DNA of 64,000 nucleotides from Anaerolineaceae bacterium (lineage in GTDB: Bacteria; Chloroflexota; Anaerolineae; Anaerolineales; Villigracilaceae): contig WOUS01000005.1 in assembly GCA_009772985.1 (NCBI GenBank), positions 81,101 through 145,100 on the forward strand. The letters are read 5' to 3'. Every line of letters begins with the position of its first letter. Position 1 is the stretch's first letter. The position numbers and the translations under genes were made by a program. Shown piece after piece: positions 8,280 through 17,369 of this stretch. The notes beneath the pieces are model-generated. The model did not search any database and was not told the DNA's origin. It was given only the letters and a program-made list of their open reading frames with translations.

Positions 8280-8435
8280 ATGTGGACTATCATCCTAATT
8301 CTGTTCATCCTGTGGCTGCTCGGCTTTTTTGGCGGAAGGATAAGCCCGAGATTTCCGCGCACCGGCAGCTGGATTCACGTTCTGATCGTGATCGTCGTCA
8401 TACTCGTCATATTGAAACTCCTTGGGATAGGGTAA
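8280..8435 (+). CDS. Lmo0937-like small membrane protein
   Basis: 51 residues, preceded by AAAAGGAG 8 nt before the start. MWTIILILFILWLLGFFGG followed by a short polar loop (RISPRFPRTGS) and a second helix (IHVLIVIVVILVILKLLG) matches the small two-helix Lmo0937 family, which recurs beside CsbD and YtxH genes in many bacteria. The loop between the helices is longer and more basic than usual. Function unknown. Confidence 0.82.
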   Translation: MWTIILILFILWLLGFFGGRISPRFPRTGSWIHVLIVIVVILVILKLLGIG

Positions 8436-8509
8436 ACATCCCGCGCCGCAACAATTGGATCAAGTCAGTCAAAACTGATGACGGCTCCCTGTTGCTAAAC
8501 CGCAAAGCA

Positions 8510-8543
8510 ATATGCCACCCGGAACCAAGTCTGGGTGGCATAT
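8510..8543. other. 11-bp perfect hairpin upstream of the AI-2E-type genes
   Basis: ATATGCCACCC (8510-8520) pairs with 8533-8543 across a 12-nt loop, the same geometry as the hairpin at 5292. No T run. The rest of 8436-8712 shows no convincing gene. Confidence 0.5.
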
Positions 8544-8712
8544 ATTAAGGGATGCTATTCTCCAGCGATGCAAGGAGATCAAGGGGAAGCCAGCGTACCG
8601 CTTAAACTGCCCAATCACGCATCACGCTGACTCGCTTGCAGATTGGTTGGTGGCAGCAACCGACGCGCAGACGTTATCAAATCTACCCAATCGCCTCAAG
8701 AACAGGAAAAGC

Positions 8713-9987
8713 ATGGAATCCCATCCACCTTCGCAAACGAATCAATGGACATTCCAACGAGTTGTGTGGGCGACACTCGTCCTGGTTTTTATCATCTTTG
8801 GCTTCTGGCTTCTTTACCGCTTTTACCAGGTGGTATTCATCTTGTTCATCGCCATCGTGATGGGCACACTGATCAGGCCGGTCGTCACCCGGCTGAACCA
8901 GCGAGGACTCCCCCGGATAGCGGGGATCCTTCTTGTCTACCTCCTGCTGCTCGCCCTGCTCATCGGCTTCGTGCTCTTGTTATTCCCGTTGATTTTCGAA
9001 CAAGGTACAACGATTGTTGCCGCAATGCCGGGTTACTACCAGGGCATGCGCGAGTGGATGGTTAATTCTGCCAATCAATTGATTGTGCGATTGAGCGAGT
9101 TCCTCCCGGCAACACTACCAGGCTTGGAACCGGCACAGCAAACAGGGGAGCAGGTTCTGGATTCTGCAGAGCAAGCGCTGGGGTACGTAGCATTGGCTGC
9201 CAAGGTTATCTTTATAGCCATAGGCCTTCTGGTTCTGGCTTTTTACTGGACACTCGATGGGCCGCGAATCATCCAGTCATTTTTGCAGTTGATACCAGAT
9301 GGCAAGCGCGAGAGCATTAGTGAACTCATTTCGGACATGGAAACCAAGATTGGTTTCTTCCTTGCCGGACAAGGTGTTCTCTGCCTGGTCATCGGCATCA
9401 TGGCGCTGGTTGCCTATCTGCTCATTGGTTTGCCCAATGCCCTGGTGCTGGCGCTTGTAGCGGGCATGCTGGAGGCCGTACCGATGGTCGGACCGCTGCT
9501 GGGCGCCATTCCTGTAGCGTTTATTGCCTTATCCATAGCGCCTTCCAAGTTGATCTGGGTGATCGTCGCCACGGTTGTTATTCAGCTGTTGGAAAATAAT
9601 TTCCTGGTGCCGCGCATCATGCGCAAGGCAGTGGGGGTCAATCCGTTCGTCTCCCTGCTGGCAATCTTTGCTTTTAGTTCCTTGTTTGGCATTGCCGGCG
9701 CTCTCATGGCAATTCCCATGGCGGCCATTATTCAACTCTTACTCGATCGCTTCGTCTTTCACCCAGCAGCGATGGAGCCGGAGGTCTCAGCCGGGCGCGA
9801 TCATGCCAGCCGGCTGCGCTATGAAGCGCAAGACCTGGCTCAGGATCTGCGCAAGCAGGCACGGTTAAAGAAATGGGGCTCGGTCCTAAAGGTCAAACAA
9901 GTTGATAAGGTGATGGATGAGATTGAGGCCATTACCACCGACCTTGATGCTCTGCTGGCTCAGGCCAGTACATCAAAGGCACCATGA
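8713..9987 (+). CDS. AI-2E-family transporter (permease)
   Basis: 424 residues from the ATG with AGGAAA upstream; an earlier in-frame start at 8512 would add 67 residues lying over the hairpin. Eight or so membrane helices, a large external loop rich in Glu/Gln (about 95-155) and the signature region GMLEAVPMVGPLLGAIPVA (about 255-273) place it in PF01594. The family contains putative autoinducer-2 exporters and Na+/H+ antiporters, so the substrate is open. A long charged C-terminal tail (about 360-424) is predicted helical. Coupled by ATGA to the next gene, a second family member. Confidence 0.9.
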   Translation: MESHPPSQTNQWTFQRVVWATLVLVFIIFGFWLLYRFYQVVFILFIAIVMGTLIRPVVTRLNQRGLPRIAGILLVYLLLLALLIGFVLLLFPLIFEQGTTIVAAMPGYYQGMREWMVNSANQLIVRLSEFLPATLPGLEPAQQTGEQVLDSAEQALGYVALAAKVIFIAIGLLVLAFYWTLDGPRIIQSFLQLIPDGKRESISELISDMETKIGFFLAGQGVLCLVIGIMALVAYLLIGLPNALVLALVAGMLEAVPMVGPLLGAIPVAFIALSIAPSKLIWVIVATVVIQLLENNFLVPRIMRKAVGVNPFVSLLAIFAFSSLFGIAGALMAIPMAAIIQLLLDRFVFHPAAMEPEVSAGRDHASRLRYEAQDLAQDLRKQARLKKWGSVLKVKQVDKVMDEIEAITTDLDALLAQASTSKAP

Positions 9988-11237
9988 CAAAAAAACTGCT
10001 GGTGTTCAGTACGGCGGTCATGACCACGCTGCTGGTGCTGGTGGTACTGTGGCAGTTCCGGATGGCCGTCGTTTACGTGTTGATCTCGCTGGCGCTTGCG
10101 GCCGCGCTGCGCCCATTAATCAGCCGCCTGGTCGGGCGAGGCTTTGTAGTGCGCACCGCCTGGATCCTGCTCTACCTTGTGGCCCTCGGCAGTTTTGGCT
10201 TCCTCCTCTTCCTGACCGGGAAGATCGCGATCGATGAGATTCAACAATTGGGCCATGCTCTGTCGGTGCGGGATGCGTGGATACTGCCGGGTTGGTTGGA
10301 GGGCAGTTCGTTCCAACAGGCGCTGGTTGAGCGGCTGCCGCCGCCGAGCAAACTCTTTGAAGCAGTTACTGGCGACCAGGGGCAACTTGTGCTGCCAGCC
10401 ATACTCGGCTTCACGCAGGGTATTGGCGTCGTTGTGGCCGGGTTACTCATCATACTGTTTCTAAGCATCTATTGGAGCATCAATCAGATCCATTTTGAAC
10501 GCCTCTGGCTCTCGCTGCTTCCATCCGGCCAGCGCAAACAGGCACGTGGTATTTGGCGGGTGATCGAGCCGGACCTTGGCGCTTACATACGCAGCCAGGT
10601 GATCCATAGTCTCCTGGCCGGGCTGCTGTTGGGCCTGGGATACTGGCTGCTCGGATCCCCATACCCGGTGCTCCTGGCGCTGGCCGGGGCTCTGGCATGC
10701 CTGATACCCGTGGTTGGGATCATATTGGTGGTCATTCCGGTGCTCCTGGTGGGGCTGCTGACCAGCGTGCAGATTGGACTATTTACAGCTGTCTTTGCGC
10801 TTGTTGTCTTGATCGCCCTAAGCCTATGGGTCAAGCCGCGCCTTTTCAACCGCAGGTGGGATAATCCCGTTCTGACCGTGATCTTGCTGATTGCCCTGGC
10901 AGATGCTTTTGGCCTTGTCGGCCTCATCATAGCGCCACCTATATCCGTTGTATGCCAGATCCTGTGGAGCCGGCTGGTCAGCCATCGCGCTGTCCCGGGG
11001 GCTGCGGCCCAGGTTTCAGACCTCAAAGAGCGCCAGGCACGCCTGTGGGACACCATAAAAACAATGGATGGACCACCTCTACCCCTGGTGACCAGCAGCA
11101 TGGAGCGACTCGCCCTGTTGATCGGGGAAGCCGAACCCATTCTGCAAGCGGCTCTGCCTGCTGAACCTTCCAAGCCAAATCCCTTCCCCCAGTCAGCCAC
11201 CACTAAAAGTGGGCTGCCTGGTTCCACAAAACCCTGA
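9984..11237 (+). CDS. AI-2E-family transporter, second copy
   Basis: 417 residues, start overlapping the previous stop. Same topology as its neighbour but clearly divergent: an N-terminal helix block, a soluble loop about 85-135, then LLILFLSIYWSINQIHFERLWLSLLPS and a helix block containing GALACLIPVVGIILVVIPVLL that aligns with the signature of the neighbour. A Pro/Ser-rich C-terminal tail follows. Two tandem copies suggest a hetero-oligomer or two substrates. Confidence 0.88.
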   Translation: MTKKLLVFSTAVMTTLLVLVVLWQFRMAVVYVLISLALAAALRPLISRLVGRGFVVRTAWILLYLVALGSFGFLLFLTGKIAIDEIQQLGHALSVRDAWILPGWLEGSSFQQALVERLPPPSKLFEAVTGDQGQLVLPAILGFTQGIGVVVAGLLIILFLSIYWSINQIHFERLWLSLLPSGQRKQARGIWRVIEPDLGAYIRSQVIHSLLAGLLLGLGYWLLGSPYPVLLALAGALACLIPVVGIILVVIPVLLVGLLTSVQIGLFTAVFALVVLIALSLWVKPRLFNRRWDNPVLTVILLIALADAFGLVGLIIAPPISVVCQILWSRLVSHRAVPGAAAQVSDLKERQARLWDTIKTMDGPPLPLVTSSMERLALLIGEAEPILQAALPAEPSKPNPFPQSATTKSGLPGSTKP

Positions 11238-11248
11238 AGAAACAGACA

Positions 11249-12169
11249 ATGGCTGCACCCCAAAAGGCTGGAACCGTGGCACGTCTTTGGCAGCAGGGTC
11301 GCCGCAACGCACACAGACTGAATGAGCGGACGCACGGCTGGTTGGGAATATTATCGGACGCGACATGGCAAACTTTAAAACCCGGATCGGTAATCACAGC
11401 CGCCGCGATTGCCTACTTTTCCGTTTTTTCCCTCTTTCCCCTCACACTGCTGAGCATTGCCATTGCCAGTTTCAGCCTCGGCTCGTTGATGGACCAGCAC
11501 ATCATCGTACAAAGGCTGGAGTTTATTGCGCCGGCCCTGGGCCAATTGTTGGGCCAAAATATTGACGAGATCATCCTGGCGCGCGGACCTGTTACCATTA
11601 TTGCCTTGGTTGGTTTGATCTGGTCCGCCTCCACCATTTTTAACACGCTTACCCAAACCCTGCATGATATTTGGGAGCATAAACGCAGGCGCCCTGTTTG
11701 GAAACAGCGTGGTCTGGCGATAATATTTGTCCTGGCTTTCGTTGGCCCGGCTCTCTTTCTGGGTTCGTTTGCAGGCAGTATGATTGCCAACCTCCGCACC
11801 TGGTTGCCCAACGAGATCATCCCAATCGGGGACGGTATCAGTTTTGTAATGGCTGTCTTGCTCGACATCGCCTTATTCATGGTGCTCTACATCATTCTTC
11901 CTCGTGGATCTTCTACCTGGCGCGAGATTTTACCTGGAGCGATCGGGGCTGGCCTGCTCTGGGAGTTGGCCAAAAAGGCTTTTTTGTTGTTTGTTTCCAC
12001 CTACATCTCCATTTCAAACCTGGTCTATGGTTCAGTGGCAGCCATAATTGCCTTCCTGGTTTGGGCATACCTAAGCGGCCTGATCTTTCTCTTTGGTGCT
12101 TTCTTGAGCCTCTCTTATTACCGGCTAAGGCAGCAGCGACAAGAATTGGTGGGCGAAATACGCCAGTAA
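11249..12169 (+). CDS. YihY/BrkB-family inner membrane protein
   Basis: 306 residues, 11 nt after the previous stop. The YihY/virulence-factor BrkB family signature is present: TAAAIAYFSVFSLFPLTLL in helix 1 (about 49-67), a periplasmic loop, FNTLTQTLHDIW, and the late WAYLSGLIFLFGAFLS helix (about 270-285). Six predicted helices. The old annotation as ribonuclease BN is wrong for this family; the transport function is unknown. Last gene of the island operon, followed by the third 71-bp repeat. Confidence 0.9.
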   Translation: MAAPQKAGTVARLWQQGRRNAHRLNERTHGWLGILSDATWQTLKPGSVITAAAIAYFSVFSLFPLTLLSIAIASFSLGSLMDQHIIVQRLEFIAPALGQLLGQNIDEIILARGPVTIIALVGLIWSASTIFNTLTQTLHDIWEHKRRRPVWKQRGLAIIFVLAFVGPALFLGSFAGSMIANLRTWLPNEIIPIGDGISFVMAVLLDIALFMVLYIILPRGSSTWREILPGAIGAGLLWELAKKAFLLFVSTYISISNLVYGSVAAIIAFLVWAYLSGLIFLFGAFLSLSYYRLRQQRQELVGEIRQ

Positions 12170-12205
12170 AATTCCATCGGATGGGAGTGGCAGCGGTGTC
12201 GGGTC

Positions 12206-12276
12206 CTCTCCCAGGTGGCGGAGAATAACACTCCCCGACTGATGGATATGGCTGGAAATGCTTTTGTAGATAAGTA
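12206..12276 (+). repeat. 71-bp island repeat, copy 3 (diverged)
   Basis: Aligns without gaps to copies 1 and 2; best kept are GGTGGCGGAGAATAACACTCCCC and CTGATGGATATGGC-type segments. The hairpin is largely lost. It begins 36 nt after the YihY-family stop, like the other copies just downstream of a coding region. Confidence 0.65.
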
Positions 12277-12289
12277 ATGGTGAATGACA

Positions 12290-12319
12290 AAAGCGCCGCC
12301 TCGCGAGAAGCGGCGCTTT
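12290..12319. terminator. bidirectional terminator between convergent genes
   Basis: AAAGCGCCGC (12290-12299) pairs with GCGGCGCTTT (12310-12319), A-rich on the left and T-containing on the right. It separates the plus-strand island from the minus-strand acylase gene. Confidence 0.8.
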
Positions 12320-12340
12320 GATTCGTGAACCGGGAGGCTG

Positions 12341-14899
<2,559 letters not shown>

Positions 14900-14930
14900 G
14901 TCTCCTCCATTGGCGAATGGGATTTCTGAG

Positions 14931-14936
14931 ATTATA
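14931..14936 (-). promoter_or_regulatory. -10 box of the acylase gene
   Basis: TATAAT on the minus strand, 31 nt before the start codon, with GGAGGAGAC between. No clear -35. Confidence 0.5.
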
Positions 14937-14991
14937 TACCCAAATAACCCTGAAAAGCATCCGGGGAGGCGGACGGGGTGTCACCGCACTT

Positions 14992-15108
14992 AAGCGTGGT
15001 CAGTGCTTTTTCTGCCACGAATTCCACCCTGACCCGGCCTGCCAGGGCAGGCGAATTGGCCCGAAAAATTCGTGAAATTCGTGCAATTCGTGGCTAAATT
15101 TGTTCGGC
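14992..15108. repeat. long imperfect palindrome, ATTCGTG dialect, copy 1
   Basis: Starts AAGCGTGGTCAGTG, has outer arms GCCACGAATT (15014-15023) and AATTCGTGGC (15085-15094) filled with tandem ATTCGTG words, and ends AAATTTGTTCGGC. A second copy with the same flanks is at 28062. This copy carries about 23 bp of extra G+C-rich DNA in the middle. Confidence 0.75.
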
Positions 15109-15131
15109 GGAGAAGACTCCACGTTTTACTG

Positions 15132-15176
15132 TGGCGCTTCTATTACTTTGCGGGAGCACAACGCATCGCCATGACC
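15132..15176 (+). pseudogene. Rhs core remnant
   Basis: Encodes WRFYYFAGAQRIAM, almost the same peptide as the Rhs core at 15441-15482 but with several synonymous changes, then runs into unrelated sequence and a stop. It is a scar of an earlier Rhs copy. A terminator-like hairpin follows at 15206. Confidence 0.7.
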
Positions 15177-15205
15177 GCAGGCCGCCCCTGCTTGTGGTGA
15201 AATCG

Positions 15206-15236
15206 AACCGCCCTCGCGTCTGCGAGAGCGGTTTGT
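15206..15236. terminator. hairpin terminator in the Rhs graveyard
   Basis: AACCGCCCTCGC (15206-15217) pairs with GCGAGAGCGGTT (15222-15233) with one mismatch; T-rich DNA follows to 15270. Its place relative to the gene tail mirrors the terminator at 17321. Confidence 0.65.
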
Positions 15237-15268
15237 CATTTCGCCTTTTGCTTTTTGTTTTTCTCTTT

Positions 15269-15399
15269 TTACGGATTCGCCCTCATCCTCGGATACCAGT
15301 ACCACAGCACGTCGGCGGCGGGCTTGCCGTGGACGGAGGCCGATTTGTCCATCAGCCCGACGGGCGGGTAGTAGCCGCGGCTGACGAATCCGCCGGCCC
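15269..15399 (-). pseudogene. C-terminal remnant of a homologue of the 17370-19895 lipoprotein
   Basis: Forty-two codons plus a TAA stop that encode exactly the same C-terminal peptide as the intact gene at 17370 (GGFVSRGYYPP ... RMRANP). The two DNA copies differ at 8 of 129 positions by hand count and every difference is synonymous; the stops also differ (TAA here, TGA there). So this is the tail of a once-functional homologue, not a fresh duplicate. It joins Rhs sequence abruptly after 15399. Confidence 0.8.
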
Positions 15400-15412
15400 C
15401 ACCAACACCCCC

Positions 15413-16522
15413 ATGGCCGTCATCCCGGCAGGCGAGACCTGGCGCTTCTACTATTTCGCGGGTTCACAACGCATCGCCATGCGCACCGCGGACTCGGCCA
15501 CTTCCTCCCTCGTCTACTTCCTCGGCGACCATCTCGGCTCCACCAGCCTGACCGTCAACCCCGACGGCAGCAGGATTGCCGAAATGCACTACACCGCCTG
15601 GGGCGAAACGCGCTATACTTCAGGCGTGACCCCCACCGATTACCAGTACACCGGCCAACGCAACGAGAGCGCCATCGGGCTGTACTACTACAACGCAAGA
15701 TGGTACGATCCCGCTTTGGGAAGATTCACGCAGGCCGATACCATCGTGCCGGGAGGAAGTCAGGGGCTGGATCGGTACGCGTATGTCAGCAATTCGCCGG
15801 TGCGGTATCGCGATCCGAGCGGGCACTGTGCAGGAACGAGAAATCAAGATCCTGAATGTTGGGATCTGATTGATGATCTAAAGAACGAAATGGGAATTAT
15901 CATTGACGATCCAGAGAGCGACTATTGGAATCTTATAACGTTAGGATGGTTAGCCGGATCAGCAGAAAGAGTCTCTCATCGCCTGCCACTCAACAAATCA
16001 CTTACGGGTGAAATAGCCGATCTGGTCCATATCAAAATAAAAAACTTGGGAGGAAATACGGTAGGCGATTCGACCTCATACCCAGGTGACGGCACAGTGT
16101 ATATTGATCCACGAATCTTCCTTCCAGATTCCAGCGTTGGTTGGTCTGCACATACCAACTTCGTCTTTAATATGGTTCATGAACTGATTCATGTGGCGCT
16201 GTACCAAAATCGAGGGTTAAAGGATCAAGTAGCAAACCCCGATAAAGTTATCGGCTATGCAGGAGCTGCTGGCTGGAGCCGGGAAACAGAATCGGGATCG
16301 CAATGTACTACCTCCACCTATTGCAATGTCTATACAAACCCGGGCACTGGCCCTACTTCTTATTCTCTTACAGCAGAACATCCTGAAGAGGATTTCGCTG
16401 AAACCCTAACGGTCATGCTGGTTCCTGAAAGCGGTATGAGCGGTTACATCGATGACGCCCGATTAACTTGGATTAATAATTTTGTCCCGCCGATTCCTGG
16501 GATATGGGTGGGAAGGAAATGA
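15413..16522 (+). CDS. truncated Rhs core with C-terminal zinc-metallopeptidase tip
   Basis: Rhs proteins deliver variable C-terminal toxin tips. Only the last part of the core is present: YFLGDHLGSTS, then YTGQRNESAIGLYYYNARWYDPALGRF and the closing RYRDPSGHC. After this comes a unique, AT-richer tip of about 230 residues with HELIH (bases 16178-16192) and a later EEDFAET segment, together the pattern of a zincin with two His and a distal Glu. The frame extends upstream to 15131 but that part reads across the antisense gene tail and is not Rhs-like, so the first sensible ATG is 15413. No signal peptide or good ribosome site is present, so expression is doubtful; it may be a stored orphan tip. 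Confidence 0.75.
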   Translation: MAVIPAGETWRFYYFAGSQRIAMRTADSATSSLVYFLGDHLGSTSLTVNPDGSRIAEMHYTAWGETRYTSGVTPTDYQYTGQRNESAIGLYYYNARWYDPALGRFTQADTIVPGGSQGLDRYAYVSNSPVRYRDPSGHCAGTRNQDPECWDLIDDLKNEMGIIIDDPESDYWNLITLGWLAGSAERVSHRLPLNKSLTGEIADLVHIKIKNLGGNTVGDSTSYPGDGTVYIDPRIFLPDSSVGWSAHTNFVFNMVHELIHVALYQNRGLKDQVANPDKVIGYAGAAGWSRETESGSQCTTSTYCNVYTNPGTGPTSYSLTAEHPEEDFAETLTVMLVPESGMSGYIDDARLTWINNFVPPIPGIWVGRK

Positions 16523-17262
16523 AACTTCGCAAAATTCATTACGTATTGACCATTGGCATAGCGTTATTGCTCTGCAGTGTTTCGTTATTCTGGTCTCCAT
16601 ATCGAGATTCGGGCGCGCCGACCTGGAATGGGATAACGCCGGGAGAAACAACACTCGCTCAATTAATACTCAGAATGGGGTTCCCTGATAAAGTTCAAAG
16701 GCAGGATAGTTGCATCAGCTTCTTCTATTCTGGGGTCTTCTATTCTGGAGATGACATTTCTATAGAATACATTGAGGGATGGGGAACTATTGAAGTTTTC
16801 CTCACTGCACGAAATGGCAATATTGTGGTTGTCTCGCTCTTGCGTAGTAACCCACAGCTGGGTCCCAATTTCAGATCAATGGCAGATGTAACAAATCTGC
16901 AGCAATTGGTCCTTGAGTACGGAAAACCTGACAAAGTAACATGGAGTAGTTCCAGTACTTTTCGCTATCTCATATGGGCAAGGAAGGGCGTTGCGGCTAC
17001 TGCAGCGTACATGGGTAGATTAGGAGACTGGGACGACAGTGTGGTGGTGAAAATTCTTCTATTCGAGCCGACAGACATTCAGCAGTTATTAGTTAATGAC
17101 GCAGAAATACATCTTGGATTTATGCAAAATTATCCCTGCGTATCATTAATGGACGCGACGATGTTGCCGTGGAATCAACCGCCCCCGGCTCCTCCTGATG
17201 CTGGGGATATGTTTCCCGAAGATCCCTACGATTGGGAGCACATGCCCACCCCCGCGCCGTGA
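16519..17262 (+). CDS. candidate immunity protein for the Rhs metallopeptidase tip
   Basis: 247 residues, start overlapping the Rhs stop in an ATGA; an alternative ATG lies at 16504. An N-terminal hydrophobic helix (about 8-25) anchors or exports it; the rest is a soluble domain with two related-looking segments, GFPDKVQRQDSCISFFY and EYGKPDKVTWSSSSTFRY, each starting with a Gly-x-Pro-Asp-Lys-Val motif, suggesting an internal duplication. Composition is AT-rich like the toxin tip. Position directly after the tip is the classical place for an immunity gene. No family is recognised, so the role is inferred from context only. Confidence 0.6.
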   Translation: MKLRKIHYVLTIGIALLLCSVSLFWSPYRDSGAPTWNGITPGETTLAQLILRMGFPDKVQRQDSCISFFYSGVFYSGDDISIEYIEGWGTIEVFLTARNGNIVVVSLLRSNPQLGPNFRSMADVTNLQQLVLEYGKPDKVTWSSSSTFRYLIWARKGVAATAAYMGRLGDWDDSVVVKILLFEPTDIQQLLVNDAEIHLGFMQNYPCVSLMDATMLPWNQPPPAPPDAGDMFPEDPYDWEHMPTPAP

Positions 17263-17320
17263 CCGCGCATGTTCGGCGGCGGTTTACCCTTTCGGGGCAC
17301 ACGGCGAGAGAAGAAACATA

Positions 17321-17360
17321 AGAGCGAGCCTCCCACCAAAGGCTCGCTCTGCTTTTTCTT
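17321..17360. terminator. terminator between immunity gene and convergent lipoprotein gene
   Basis: AGAGCGAGCC (17321-17330) pairs with GGCTCGCTCT (17341-17350), followed by GCTTTTTCTT; the other strand also runs into TGTTTCTT. Works in both directions. Confidence 0.88.
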
Positions 17361-17369
17361 CGCGTCATC

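Noticed and set aside
8162..8362. 66-codon minus-strand frame over the Lmo0937-like gene
   Set aside because: The plus-strand 51-codon gene has a strong Shine-Dalgarno and family pattern.
15131..15412. N-terminal extension of the Rhs frame
   Set aside because: The frame reads antisense through the lipoprotein tail and a terminator; its peptide has no Rhs similarity.
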